Positions 55,517 through 64,000 of a stretch of 64,000 bases of DNA are shown here, one piece after another; position 1 is the stretch's first letter; each line of letters begins with the position of its first letter. Source of the stretch: Halovivax gelatinilyticus. Lineage in GTDB: Archaea > Halobacteriota > Halobacteria > Halobacteriales > Natrialbaceae. The position numbers and the translations under genes were made by a program. A model generated the notes under the pieces. That model saw nothing but the letters and a program-made list of their open reading frames with translations. It searched no databases and had not been told where the DNA came from. The stretch covers positions 819,992 to 883,991 of the forward strand of contig NZ_CP101322.1 of assembly GCF_024300625.1 (NCBI RefSeq). The letters run 5' to 3'.

Positions 55517-55921
55517 ATGACCAGTGAAACATCACACACCGAACCGCTCCAGGCCGCCTGCGACTCGCTGGACGGACTCTACGACGATACGGACGTTGAC
55601 GCCTGCGTAACCGCGCTCAGAGACCGCCGACCCGACGACGCAGCGGTCTCGACGCAGGCGGCCGTCTTCGGCGCGCTGGCGAACGAACACCGGTTGCGAG
55701 CGCTGGCGGCGCTTCGCGAGGGAGAACTCTGCGCCTGCGAGTTGCAGGTCGTCCTCGACGCGCCACAGTCGACCGTCGCGACGCACCTCCGGACGCTGCG
55801 CGAGGCGGGTCTCGTGCGGACGCGCAAGAAGGGGCGCTGGACGTACTACCGCATCGCTGACACCGCCGCAACCGAACTGCTCGACCTGGCCGCCTCGATC
55901 GATACCGGCGACAGCGAGTGA
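55517..55921 (+). CDS. arsR: ArsR-family metalloregulator
   Basis: A 134-residue ArsR/SmtB repressor: winged-helix core VFGALANEHRLRALAALREGELCACELQVVLDAPQSTVATHLRTLREAGLVRTRK. The metal-sensing ELCxC motif is at Cys72 and Cys74, and two more cysteines lie near the N-terminus (12 and 27). Arsenite binding to these would release DNA. It is 14 bases upstream of arsM and so almost surely regulates it. Confidence 0.9.
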   Translation: MTSETSHTEPLQAACDSLDGLYDDTDVDACVTALRDRRPDDAAVSTQAAVFGALANEHRLRALAALREGELCACELQVVLDAPQSTVATHLRTLREAGLVRTRKKGRWTYYRIADTAATELLDLAASIDTGDSE

Positions 55922-55934
55922 CCGATCGACACCA

Positions 55935-56726
55935 ATGACAACCGACTCATCCGACCACAGACCGACCGAGGACGAACAGACCGATCGAACCGAATTCGTT
56001 CGCGACCGATACGCCGAGATCGCGAGCGCGGAGAGCGACTGCTGTGGCGGGTCGGCAGACGTGGGCGACCCGGACGGACGAAGTCGCGATCTCGGGTACG
56101 ACGACGACGATCTCGACGAGGCGCCCGACGGGTCGAATCTCGGCCTGGGCTGTGGAAATCCCGTCGCCCTGGCGAATCTCGAGCCCGGCGAGACCGTCCT
56201 CGACCTCGGCTCCGGCGGCGGCTTCGATTGCTTTTTGGCCGCTCGCGAGGTCGGCCCGGAGGGACGGGTCATCGGCGTCGACATGACGCCCGAGATGCTC
56301 GATCGAGCCCGCGAGAACGCCCGCGAGAGCGACATCGAGAACGTCGAGTTCAGACTGGGCGAGATCGAACACCTTCCCGTCGCCGACGAGACGGTCGACG
56401 CGATCATCTCGAACTGCGTGATCAATCTCTCCGATGCGAAACGACGGGTACTCGCTGAGGCCTATCGGGTCCTCGCTCCGGGCGGGCGCCTGTCGATTTC
56501 GGATCTCGTCGCGACGGATCCACTGCCCGACGCGGTGCGCACTGACCCGACCCTCGTCTCCGGCTGCGTCGGCGGTGCGGCCCCGATCGAGCGATACGAG
56601 TCCTGGCTCGCCGACCTGGGATTCCAGCGGATCGACGTGACCGTCGACGGCGAGTGGGACGCGAGCTACGATGGAGAGCCCCTGCCGATCGTCTCGGCGC
56701 GAATCGAGGCCGTCAAGCCGGCGTGA
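55935..56726 (+). CDS. arsM: Arsenite S-adenosylmethionine methyltransferase
   Basis: A 263-residue ArsM that methylates As(III) with SAM for detoxification in the cytoplasm. The SAM motif is VLDLGSGGGFDCFLAAR, followed by VIGVDMTPEMLDRAR and ISNCVINLS. The arsenic-binding cysteines of the family are present: Cys36/37 (SDCCGG), Cys72 (GLGCGN), Cys161 (SNCVIN) and Cys211 (SGCVGG). It follows arsR by 14 bases on the same strand. Confidence 0.95.
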   Translation: MTTDSSDHRPTEDEQTDRTEFVRDRYAEIASAESDCCGGSADVGDPDGRSRDLGYDDDDLDEAPDGSNLGLGCGNPVALANLEPGETVLDLGSGGGFDCFLAAREVGPEGRVIGVDMTPEMLDRARENARESDIENVEFRLGEIEHLPVADETVDAIISNCVINLSDAKRRVLAEAYRVLAPGGRLSISDLVATDPLPDAVRTDPTLVSGCVGGAAPIERYESWLADLGFQRIDVTVDGEWDASYDGEPLPIVSARIEAVKPA

Positions 56727-56806
56727 TCGGATCGCGTCTATTGGAACGGTCGATCGGACGGTGCGTTAGATGGTGGGTGAGACGCCCACCGAACTAGCGC
56801 CGTGTG

Positions 56807-58099
56807 TCACCCAATATTTTCGTCCGAAACCGTCACCCCGTAGTCGGCCGCCGTCGAATCCGTCACCGACGGCAGCGTCCGAAGCGACGGACGGATCGCG
56901 ACGTAGCCGGCGACGAATCCGAAGCCGAAGGCGGCCAGCCCCATCGTCGTCGCGACGCCGAGGCTGCCGGCGACGAGGCCGCCGACCAGGGAACCGAGTG
57001 GAAGGGTCGCGGTCGCCGCCGTCCCCTTGATCGCGGCGATCCGACCCAGGACGGGTTTCGGAAACACCCGCTGGTTCAGCGTCTCGGTCAGCACGCCGTT
57101 GATGCCGCTCGGAATCCACGCGAGCCCGAACAGGACGAGGGTGAGCGCCGGCGACGACACGGCGACCGAACTCGCCCAGCAAAGCGCGGCCAGCGAGAAG
57201 GCGATTACGACGAACCGGCCGTACGCCACGCGCGAGAAGAAGGGGGCGGCGATCGAGCCGAGCAGTCGGCCGACGCCGAGGGCGCCGAGCAACAGGCCGT
57301 ACAGGGCGGGACCGCCGAGCGAGTCGCCGAACGCCGGCAAGATCGCGAGCGTCACACCGACAGCGAAGTTAACCACCGCAGATGTGAGCAACAGGGGAAC
57401 GAATAGGGTTCCCCGAAGACGGTCGATCCCGGCGCGGAGGTCATCCACGTAGGTGGTAAGCGGCGACTCCGGCGCGGGTTCGCCACCGCCGTCGACCGAC
57501 GGGACGGTCATACCGAGAAAGAGGACGCTGGCGACGGCGAACGTGATCGAGTCGAGGAGAAACAGCGTCGTCACGCCGAAGACGGCGATGAAGAGACCCC
57601 CGAGCGCGTCGAAGAGCATGTCCAGACCCAGCGTGACCGTCGCGAGCGCGGAGTTACTCCGGGACAGCTGTTCGTCGGCGACGATACGCGGGACCAGCGC
57701 GGCCTGGACCGGGGACGTGACGAGCGTCATCATCGCCAGCGCTGGAATCGTGACGAGGATGAGCCAGACCGTCAGGTGGCCGGTGTACGCCGTGAGCGGG
57801 AAGACGAGAACGACGACGCCCTGGACGACCTGCGAGCCGACGAGGACGGCTTTGAGCGGGAGCCGGTCGACGACGGGGCCAGCGACGATCTGTAATAGAT
57901 ACGGTAAGAGCAACAGCGAGCTGGCGACGCCCGTCAGGAACGTCGATCCGCTCAGATCGAAGACCAGCCAGAGCGTCGCGACAGCGTAGAGGCTATCCCC
58001 GGCGTTCGAGACGAACGTGCCGAAGAAGTACCGCAGGAAGTCGGTGTTTCGCCGAAGCGGCGGATGCTCCGCGTCCATCGACTCGTTGCCGTAACTCAT
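56807..58099 (-). CDS. MFS transporter, EntS/MFS_3-like
   Basis: A 430-residue transporter with about 12 hydrophobic helices. The start LRYFFGTFVSNAGDSLYAVA and the A-loop-like VVDRLPLKAVLVGSQ are typical of the MFS_3/enterobactin-exporter branch. There is no signal peptide. The substrate is unknown. It is convergent to arsM with an 80-base gap, so a link with arsenic is possible but the arsJ pattern is not evident. An ATG at 58078 is an alternative start. Confidence 0.88.
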   Translation of the reverse strand: MSYGNESMDAEHPPLRRNTDFLRYFFGTFVSNAGDSLYAVATLWLVFDLSGSTFLTGVASSLLLLPYLLQIVAGPVVDRLPLKAVLVGSQVVQGVVVLVFPLTAYTGHLTVWLILVTIPALAMMTLVTSPVQAALVPRIVADEQLSRSNSALATVTLGLDMLFDALGGLFIAVFGVTTLFLLDSITFAVASVLFLGMTVPSVDGGGEPAPESPLTTYVDDLRAGIDRLRGTLFVPLLLTSAVVNFAVGVTLAILPAFGDSLGGPALYGLLLGALGVGRLLGSIAAPFFSRVAYGRFVVIAFSLAALCWASSVAVSSPALTLVLFGLAWIPSGINGVLTETLNQRVFPKPVLGRIAAIKGTAATATLPLGSLVGGLVAGSLGVATTMGLAAFGFGFVAGYVAIRPSLRTLPSVTDSTAADYGVTVSDENIG

Positions 58100-58720
58100 C
58101 GACGCACCCTCCGTTGGCCGGCGAATGGTTGGTTGACCTCACGCGGCGAGTCTAGTGATGGCGTGCGGGGCGGTTGTTGCGGCCGGTCCGTGCGGAACGG
58201 CGGGTCGGTTCGTCCGTGTGGCCCGCTGTGGGCCGGGCGATCGGTCGATGTCGACATTGACGAGTGTGTTCACTGGAGAGAATGCGACTACGGAACACGT
58301 AGCGAGGCGAGACGAATGCTGTAGCTAGTCGACCGATCGCGCAGCCGGGCGCGTTCGCGGCGAGAAACACGGACGGTGATCGAGTTCGTCTCGCATCGGC
58401 GCTCGATATCGTGGTCGGCCGATCAGAGACATATGCCTGTCGGTCGACAGATGCTAAGACGGGCCCTCTGGGCGTACCGAACGCGGATCGATCGGATAGA
58501 GAGGCGCGCAACGTGGAATAATTCGGTTCTAGAACTGGACTAACTGCAAACGAAACATCGAACAAGGCGGAAATCTGCGCGAGCTACTCCCGTCTCTCTA
58601 CGGACGTTCGATCGTCGAAACGATCCCAGCGGCACACGGCCCCGTGCCACACAGCCCCCATCAGTCCGATCCGCGGCAAGTTGTCAATGCTTAACACACC
58701 ATCCCGTGTAGAACCGGTCA
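58100..58720. other. 621-base intergenic region without a credible gene
   Basis: Both strands were read. A 137-residue minus-strand frame (58152-58565) lacks the acidic composition and any family pattern of real genes here. No tRNA fold was found. Near the end, GCTTAACAC at 58688-58696 is a likely TATA-like element for the downstream hydrolase. The function of the rest is unknown. Confidence 0.55.
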
Positions 58721-59614
58721 ATGACGAGCACCTACCTCGACCAGCCGCACGCGGAAGGATTCTTCGACGTCGGCGAGTACGAGCTCTACTACCGTCGGTT
58801 CGGCACGGGCGACGACGTCCTCCTAGGCTTGCACGGCGGTCCGGGAATGCCACACGATTACCTGCTCCCGCTCGCCGCCCACGGCGACGACGAGCGGTCT
58901 GTCGTCCTCTACGACCAGTTCGGGGTCGGCCGGTCGGCGACGCCGGTCCCCGGCGATTTCGACCGGTACACCGTCGACCACTACCGGGCGGAAGTCGACG
59001 CCGTTCGCGACGCCCTCGGCGTCGCCTCCGTCGACCTCTACGGACAGTCCTGGGGTGGCATGCTCGCCCAGGAGTACGTCCTCGACTATCCGCATCGCGT
59101 CGATACGCTCGTGCTCGCGAACACGCTCTCCGACACGCAGTCCGCGTACGAGTCGATGCGTGGCTTCGTCGATGACCTCCCCGCAACGGTACGTGACACG
59201 ATCGAAGCCCACGAAGCCCGCGGGGCGTACGACGCGCCCGCCTACCTCGAGGCGCTCGATGACGTGTACGCAAATCACGTCTGTCGCCTCGACCCGTACC
59301 CCGACCCGGTCCAACGTGCGTTCGACGACGTGGCGACGACGCCGTACGGGCTGATGTGGGGGCCGAACGAGTACGTCCTTCAGGAGGAGGCCCGGCTCCG
59401 CGGGTGGGACGTTCGCGACCGCCTCCACGAGATCGAACAGCCGACGCTCGTCCTCACCGGAGAGTACGACGAGATCCGACCGACCATCGCCGCGGAGATC
59501 GCCGACCGAATCCCCGACAGCACCCTACACGAGTTCGCCGACGCGAGCCACATGCCCCTCTGGGAGCGTCCCGACGAACACTACGACGTCGTTTCGGATT
59601 TCCTCGCCCGGTGA
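58721..59614 (+). CDS. Proline iminopeptidase-like alpha/beta hydrolase
   Basis: A 297-residue hydrolase of peptidase family S33: oxyanion motif HGGPGMPHDYL near 38-48, DQFGVGRS near 67, nucleophile GQSWGG (Ser near 110), an acid in LTGEYDEI near 247 and His in DASHMPLW near 278. This pattern fits prolyl aminopeptidases and the closely related tricorn-interacting factor F1, which removes N-terminal residues from small peptides. It is leaderless from ATG at 58721. No peptidase cluster is nearby. Confidence 0.88.
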   Translation: MTSTYLDQPHAEGFFDVGEYELYYRRFGTGDDVLLGLHGGPGMPHDYLLPLAAHGDDERSVVLYDQFGVGRSATPVPGDFDRYTVDHYRAEVDAVRDALGVASVDLYGQSWGGMLAQEYVLDYPHRVDTLVLANTLSDTQSAYESMRGFVDDLPATVRDTIEAHEARGAYDAPAYLEALDDVYANHVCRLDPYPDPVQRAFDDVATTPYGLMWGPNEYVLQEEARLRGWDVRDRLHEIEQPTLVLTGEYDEIRPTIAAEIADRIPDSTLHEFADASHMPLWERPDEHYDVVSDFLAR

Positions 59615-59750
59615 ACGCCCGGGCCGGAATCCAGTGTGGTGCGCTACTGTGACGCGACGCGACTGTGAAATGTGACGCGACGTAGTAGCGAATAGTGCGA
59701 CGCGACGGAGCGGTGCGTAGCTTTATTCGTCGGACGCTCGACCTTCGGAT

Positions 59751-60719
59751 ATGCGATTCGGGATACTCAGCACGGCGAATATCGCACAGGGCGCAGTCAT
59801 TCCGGCGATTCGAGCGTCCGACCACGAACTCGTCGCGATCGCGTCCCGGGATCGGGCGCGGGCGAACCGAGTCGGAGAGCGGTTCGACATTCCGGAACGG
59901 TACGGGGAGTACGCGAGCCTCTTCGATGCGGACATCGATGCCGTCTACAATCCGCTCCCGAACGCCCTCCACGCCGAGTGGACCCGGAACGCCGCCGATC
60001 ACGGACTCCACGTACTGTGTGAGAAACCCCTCACCACCGATGCGGCGTCCGCAGCGGCGCTGTTCGACTACTGCGCTGACGCCGGCGTCACGCTGATGGA
60101 AGCGTTCATGTACCGGTTCCACCCGCGAACGAAGCGGGCGTTCGAGATCGTCGAGAACGAACTCGATGACGTCAGAGCCGCCACCGCCACGTTCACGTTC
60201 CGGCTCGGGGACCGTCCCGACGACATCCGCCTCTCCCCGGAACTGGCCGGCGGGAGCCGAATGGACGTCGGCTGCTACGCCGTTAGCGCCGTGCGAGGCT
60301 TTCTCGGGGAACCGGAGCGAGTCTCGGCTCACGCGCTCGATACCCGGGGCTGTGGCGTCGACACCGAACTGGTCGCACGGCTCGAGTACGGCAACGCCCA
60401 CGCACAGGTTCGATCCGGCCTCGACACGAGACGCCGGGAACACTACCGTGTCGACGCCGAGAACGGGTGGCTGGAAGCCGAGTCCGTCTTCGTCGGCACG
60501 TCGGAGGAACCGGTCTCGATCGAGTATTCGATCGACGGCCGAACCGCGACGGAACGGTTCGATCCGGCAGACCCGTACCGGCTCGAAGTCGAAGCCTTCG
60601 CCGACGCGGTCGAATCCGGATCACCCCACCCGGTCGGACGCGAGGAGACGATCGCGAACATGCGCGTCCTCGATGCGATCGGCGAAAGCGCCGTCTCAGG
60701 TGAACCGATACCGCTCTAA
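59751..60719 (+). CDS. Gfo/Idh/MocA-family NAD(P)-dependent sugar dehydrogenase
   Basis: A 322-residue oxidoreductase: MRFGILSTANIAQGAVIPA is the Rossmann start, CEKPLTTDA near 91-99 holds the conserved EKP lysine, and DVGCYAVSAVRGFLGEP is the second catalytic region. It resembles the haloarchaeal D-xylose 1-dehydrogenase group and also dimeric dihydrodiol-like dehydrogenases. A DapA-type aldolase gene at 61901 is nearby, but the xylose genes are not. TTTATTCG about 27 bases upstream is a likely TATA box. Confidence 0.87.
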   Translation: MRFGILSTANIAQGAVIPAIRASDHELVAIASRDRARANRVGERFDIPERYGEYASLFDADIDAVYNPLPNALHAEWTRNAADHGLHVLCEKPLTTDAASAAALFDYCADAGVTLMEAFMYRFHPRTKRAFEIVENELDDVRAATATFTFRLGDRPDDIRLSPELAGGSRMDVGCYAVSAVRGFLGEPERVSAHALDTRGCGVDTELVARLEYGNAHAQVRSGLDTRRREHYRVDAENGWLEAESVFVGTSEEPVSIEYSIDGRTATERFDPADPYRLEVEAFADAVESGSPHPVGREETIANMRVLDAIGESAVSGEPIPL

Positions 60720-60766
60720 ATCGCGCCCGAATCGACTCGGGGCGACCGACTCCACGGCGAACGGCG

Positions 60767-61240
60767 TTAGTCTCGGGGGTCGCGATCCGGGCCCGGGTAC
60801 GCGCCACCCACGACGTGGTCGTACAGACTCTCCGGATCGAACAGTCGGGCGAAGGCGTCCGGCGGTCGGATGCTCACGTCGACGCGCGGTTTGAGCGAGA
60901 GGCCGGCCCCGGCCGAGGAGAGTCGATCGTCGAACGTCAGGAGATGGGCCGCATTGCCGGCGTACGCCGACGCGAGCGCCGGATGGTCCTCCGCGGGGTG
61001 GTCGACGGCGACGCGCTCGGCATGTAGCTTCCCGCTGTGGGCGCTCGCGAGATCCGGATCTGCGACACCCGTCACCAGCCGCTCAGTCTCTGTTATCAAC
61101 GGGTCGCTCGCGACGAGTTCGACCCAGTCGTGGCTGCGGACGTGATCGAGCGCCTCGCGCGCGGATCCGCCGACGAGCAGATCCGCCGCCAGCACGTCCG
61201 CGTCCGCGACGACGCGGGCGGGATTCGGCCGCTCAGCCAT
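60767..61240 (-). CDS. PIN-like domain protein
   Basis: A 157-residue protein with a PIN-like fold: PARVVADADVLAADLLVGGSA at the N-terminus with the first acidic residues, LLTFDDRLSSAGAGLSL for a later acidic motif and a C-terminal helix. PIN proteins are Mg2+-dependent RNases, often toxins. The ATG at 61240 overlaps the stop of the preceding 43-residue gene by eight bases. It could be a toxin-antitoxin pair or a housekeeping RNase; the core is close to haloarchaeal DUF7384. Confidence 0.78.
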   Translation of the reverse strand: MAERPNPARVVADADVLAADLLVGGSAREALDHVRSHDWVELVASDPLITETERLVTGVADPDLASAHSGKLHAERVAVDHPAEDHPALASAYAGNAAHLLTFDDRLSSAGAGLSLKPRVDVSIRPPDAFARLFDPESLYDHVVGGAYPGPDRDPRD

Positions 61241-61364
61241 CACCATCACCCCCGTCGGACTGTTCAGGTCGGTCACGAAGCGTCGCGAGTCGATCGCACA
61301 GGTCTCGCTCCGAGACGTCGTACGCGCTCGCCCGGTCGAACAGCTCGGCCCAGCGGTCGGTCAT
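61233..61364 (-). CDS. 43-residue partner of the PIN-like protein
   Basis: A small acidic protein: MTDRWAELFDRASAYDVSERDLCDRLATLRD, followed by an acidic tail. It has the look of a recurring haloarchaeal small protein found in front of PIN-like genes. Its stop overlaps the PIN start (61233-61240), so the two are translationally coupled. It could act as an antitoxin or accessory factor, but this is inferred. Confidence 0.6.
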   Translation of the reverse strand: MTDRWAELFDRASAYDVSERDLCDRLATLRDRPEQSDGGDGDG

Positions 61365-61408
61365 CGCTCGACGTTCGACGCGCGTGGCCAAAACCCCCAG
61401 GGAACCCG

Positions 61409-61828
61409 TCACTCGTCGTCGGGCTCGCACGGCCAGGCGAGGTGCTCTACATGTAGCGTGGACGCTCCGAGGTAGAAATCGAGGGAGAGACAGTCGTCGC
61501 CGGCAGAGACTAGCGAGGTCGCCTCCGCCGTTGCCTCGTCCCCGTCGACCGTTACCGTCACCTCGTACGCGCCCGGCCCCGAAACCGGTTCCTCGATGAC
61601 CACGGCGCTCTCGCCGGGATCGCCACCCGTCAGTTCCTCGGTCGCTTCGAACACCGTCTCGCCGTCGTCCTCGAGGCGCACGTCGAACGCGTGGGTCTCG
61701 TCGTGGCGGTGGGTCGCGAGTTCGAGAAACGCGATCTGTGGTTCCGGATCGGGGTCGTCGTCGGTGCAACCGGCGAGGAGTGACGCGGTTGCCGCGGCGG
61801 CGCCCACAATGGCGGTGCGTCGGTGCAT
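61409..61828 (-). CDS. Small lipoprotein, unknown function
   Basis: A 139-residue haloarchaeal lipoprotein: a basic start MHRRTAIVG, hydrophobic helix and lipobox SLLAGC (Cys21), followed by an acidic spacer. The mature part is a beta-sandwich-like domain (HAFDVRLEDDGETVFEATEEL ... GAYEVTVTVDGDEATAEATSL) with two cysteines (DDCLSLDF; WPCEPDDE). The function is unknown. It is probably anchored on the outer face of the membrane. Confidence 0.8.
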   Translation of the reverse strand: MHRRTAIVGAAAATASLLAGCTDDDPDPEPQIAFLELATHRHDETHAFDVRLEDDGETVFEATEELTGGDPGESAVVIEEPVSGPGAYEVTVTVDGDEATAEATSLVSAGDDCLSLDFYLGASTLHVEHLAWPCEPDDE

Positions 61829-61900
61829 TACACAGGGGCGAAAATTTCAGTGATTGCGTGAAAATGGTTCGGATCGGAATCGGCGCCGACGGGCGACGAG

Positions 61901-62770
61901 TTACACCACGTCGAGGCGTTCGAGGTGCGATCGGATCGTCTCGCGCGCGGCGTCGTCGACCGGTCGTAGCGGCCGTCGTGGCTCGCCGCCCGGCTGGCCC
62001 CGGAGCTCGAGGCCAGCTTTGACGCCGGGAGCGCCGTATGCACCGACCATTGCGCGGTTGAGCGGGGCGAGGTCGGCCTGGATGGAGGCCGCGGCGTGGA
62101 CGTCGCCGTCGGCGTGACATCGTGCGAGTTCGACTGCCAGTTCGGGAACGACGTGCGCGAGTGCGAGGATCGCCCCGTCGACACCGACGTCGAGTCCCGA
62201 GGCGGGGACGGCCCCGTTGCCAACCAGTACGTCGAACGACGCGTCGGCGGTGAGCCGAACCGCCCGCTGAAGGCGCGCGACGTTGCCCGAGGAGTCCTTT
62301 ATCCCCGCGATGGCGTCGTGGTCGGCCAGCGTGGCGACCGTCTCCGGGTCGAGGACGACGTCGGTGTAGACGGGCACGCTGTAGAGATACAGCGGGATGG
62401 GGCTCTCGTCGGCCAGATCGCGGTAGTAAGAGGCGAGCGTCGATTGGTCAGGGTCGTAGTACGATGGCGTGAGTACGAGCGCGGCATCTGCGCCCGCGGC
62501 GTCGGCCGCCTCGGTTGCCGCGAGCGCCGGTTCGAACCCCTCGCGACCCGTCCCAGCCAGCACCGGGACGGTGGCCGCGTCGGCGACCGTTTCGACGACG
62601 CGCCGGCGTTCGTTCGCCGAGAGCAGCGGCGCTTCACCGGTCGAGCCACAGGGAACGAGAAAGTCGACGCCGGTGGATTCGAGCCACGTTACGAGTGTTC
62701 GCAGCCCAACGTGGTCGACGCGGTCGTCGCCGTCGAACGGCGTGACGATCGGGACGCCCATTCCGTTCAT
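61901..62770 (-). CDS. DapA-family aldolase
   Basis: A 289-residue member of the dihydrodipicolinate synthase/N-acetylneuraminate lyase family. It has PCGSTGEAPLLSANE (phosphate/carboxylate-binding), catalytic Tyr131 in YLYSVPVYT and Schiff-base Lys158 in IAGIKDSSGN. The YxYSVP form with LYS rather than LYNVP is unusual. The family includes KDG/KDPG aldolases, and the nearby Gfo/Idh dehydrogenase is consistent with a sugar-acid pathway; lysine synthesis is less likely as no dap genes are near. Start ATG at 62770; an ATG at 62761 is possible. Confidence 0.85.
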   Translation of the reverse strand: MNGMGVPIVTPFDGDDRVDHVGLRTLVTWLESTGVDFLVPCGSTGEAPLLSANERRRVVETVADAATVPVLAGTGREGFEPALAATEAADAAGADAALVLTPSYYDPDQSTLASYYRDLADESPIPLYLYSVPVYTDVVLDPETVATLADHDAIAGIKDSSGNVARLQRAVRLTADASFDVLVGNGAVPASGLDVGVDGAILALAHVVPELAVELARCHADGDVHAAASIQADLAPLNRAMVGAYGAPGVKAGLELRGQPGGEPRRPLRPVDDAARETIRSHLERLDVV

Positions 62771-63045
62771 GCGGGAGAGAGGGAGACGGCGGACAAAAAT
62801 CCGCAGGGTAATTCGACGGCGAACCCGACCGATTTGACACGCACCGGGACCGCTGGCCGGGCTGAAATCGGTTCCGCCCAGTCCGTCGAAGCAGCGAGCG
62901 TCGAGCGGTTGTCCCGTCGGTCGACCGATGCGGTCGTGAGGCCAGGGAGCCGGTCGACCAACACACGTAGTGGCGAGAGTCCAACACTCCTATCGATGTT
63001 GGAAGTGGGACTATCCCTTCGACTCCCATTGCTGGAGATAGCACA

Positions 63046-63348
63046 ATGACTGACACTGCATCGGATGTCACCGCGGTCTGTCGCGACGGGGAACTCACCA
63101 GTACGGTCGTCTCGGCGGTCGCCGAAGCGAAAGGCGTCGATCCGCTCGAACTGGAACCGCTTTACTCCTACGTAGACCCCGACGCGCTCAACCGCCTCTT
63201 CCGACCGTCAGATCGATCCACCTCGATCGAATTTCGGTTTCAGTTTGCCGACTGCGTGGTCGAGATCAGCGGCGACCGCGAGGTGACGGTGACACCGCCG
63301 GCCGCGGCGGACGAATCCAGATCGGCGGTCGTCTCGCACGCGGAGTGA
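63046..63348 (+). CDS. HalOD1 output-domain protein
   Basis: A 100-residue stand-alone HalOD1 domain: STVVSAVAEAKGVDPLELEPLYSYVDPDALNRLF, then SIEFRFQFADCVVEISGDREVTVTP. It resembles the gene at 51076 but is not closely related. Such short HalOD1 proteins are plentiful in haloarchaea. The next gene (a histidine kinase fragment) is convergent and lies 150 bases away. Confidence 0.82.
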   Translation: MTDTASDVTAVCRDGELTSTVVSAVAEAKGVDPLELEPLYSYVDPDALNRLFRPSDRSTSIEFRFQFADCVVEISGDREVTVTPPAAADESRSAVVSHAE

Positions 63349-63500
63349 GTTCGATCCAGGTTCTTCGCCGGCCGATTTCGACGCGGTGACCGCACCCACC
63401 CTATCGGTAGACCGTCGATCTGCGGTGTGCTCGACAGCATTCCTCTCATCGACGAGACCGCAGTCTATCGCGCCGGTACGACCTCCGCGCTCGCCGTCAG

Positions 63501-64000
63501 CTACGATCGCTCGTCGACGGCGGGGAGCGTGACGTAAAACGTCGACCCCCCGCCGGGATCGGAGTCGACCCAGATTTCGCCGCCGTGACGCTCGACGATC
63601 CGGCGACAGAGCGCCAGACCGATCCCCGTCCCCTCGTGCTCTTCGAGCGTATGCAGTCGCTGAAAGAGTTCGAAGATGCGCGTCTGGTCGTCTGCGCCGA
63701 GACCGATCCCGTCGTCTTCGATCGAGACGAGACACTCCTCGCCCCGGTCTTCGGCTTCGATCCGAATCGTCGGCCGGTCCTCGCCGCTGTACTCGGCCGC
63801 GTTCTCGACGAGGTTTTGAAACAGCTGTCTGAGCTGCGTTCCGTCTCCCTCGACGTGGGGAAGCTCGTCGACGCGGACGTCGGCGTCGTCGAGTTGTAGC
63901 TGGAGGTCGGCGAGGACGTCGTCGACGACGGCGTTCAACTCGACGGGTTCGAGCGGCCTGCCCTGGGTCTCGATTCGCGAGTACGCCAGTAGCCCGTCGA
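63501..64000 (-). CDS. Sensor histidine kinase, C-terminal part (runs off the window)
   Basis: The 3' end of a kinase gene. The visible 166 residues begin within the HisKA/linker (GLLAYSRIETQGRPLEPVEL) and include the full HATPase domain: QNLVENAAEYSG, IEDDGIGLGADDQTRIFELFQRLH, GTGIGLALCRRIVERHGGE, STFYVTLP. This form (with ELFQRLH and GTGIGLALC) is typical of hybrid-type or phytochrome-like kinases. The frame is open to the edge at 64000, so the start codon lies beyond it; an apparent start at 63938 is an internal codon. Confidence 0.88.
   Translation of the reverse strand, partial: DGLLAYSRIETQGRPLEPVELNAVVDDVLADLQLQLDDADVRVDELPHVEGDGTQLRQLFQNLVENAAEYSGEDRPTIRIEAEDRGEECLVSIEDDGIGLGADDQTRIFELFQRLHTLEEHEGTGIGLALCRRIVERHGGEIWVDSDPGGGSTFYVTLPAVDERS

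Noticed and set aside
58152-58565. 137-residue minus-strand frame in the large gap
   Set aside because: It is rich in Arg and Ser with no acidic bias and no recognisable motif.
1-64000. CRISPR array
   Set aside because: No regularly spaced identical repeats with unique spacers occur; the repeated GGG-x-N-x-A region at 29880-30420 is coding and in frame.

Overview
The window is a piece of a halophilic archaeal (class Halobacteria) chromosome. The evidence is a very GC-rich sequence with acidic proteins, many apparently leaderless genes with a TATA-like box about 25-30 bases before the start codon, a fused Kae1-Bud32, ribosomal proteins S24e and S27ae, a fused NuoCD, HTH-10 (Bat-type) regulators, HalOD1 domains, Tat-lipoproteins and PGF-CTERM-like surface proteins. 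I cannot name the genus from the sequence alone. No rRNA, tRNA, CRISPR array, transposase or integrase was seen.

Layout. 1-9.3 kb: the tip of a ROK sugar kinase, a PAS histidine kinase, an alpha/beta hydrolase, a large HTH-ATPase-TPR regulator, a universal stress protein, an SDR reductase and a BtrH-like protein. 9.3-16.7 kb: a catabolic block with a VOC protein, PaaI-like thioesterase, phenylacetate-CoA ligase and a Liv-type ABC transporter (LivF, LivG, fused LivH-LivM, LivK); the context suggests uptake and CoA activation of an aromatic acid. 16.9-18.8 kb: PAC2 and SPFH proteins.

18.9-32.8 kb: a cell-surface block, all on the minus strand. It holds a SnoaL-like protein followed by a 2914-residue beta-helix/PKD/CARDB surface protein, a CARDB surface protein preceded by a trimeric-adhesin-like protein with a Peptidase_S74 chaperone domain, a Tat-lipoprotein and a zinc-ribbon HTH regulator. 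Three promoters in this block carry nearly the same 15-base site just upstream of the TATA element, which suggests a co-regulated set.

33-47.3 kb: a second UspA, a DUF5995-like protein, UvrA, an ABC transporter whose permease is frameshifted, a membrane histidine kinase, two beta-propeller proteins, then rps24e-rps27ae-kae1/bud32 and a DUF5808-like protein.

47.4-54.7 kb: an accessory-looking stretch, less GC-rich between about 47.6 and 52.2 kb. It has a predicted 131-nt multibranched RNA with its own TATA box, then a cluster of paralogous HTH-10 and DUF7344-like regulators. Four of their promoters share a CCATGG-type palindrome. A HalOD1 two-gene operon follows, and then a NuoCD with a divergent HTH-10 regulator.

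54.7-64 kb: the nucleotide house-cleaning enzyme RdgB, an arsR-arsM arsenic methylation operon, an MFS transporter, a proline-iminopeptidase-like hydrolase, a Gfo/Idh dehydrogenase, a PIN-like protein with a 43-residue partner, a lipoprotein, a DapA-family aldolase, a stand-alone HalOD1 protein and the C-terminal part of a histidine kinase that runs off the window.
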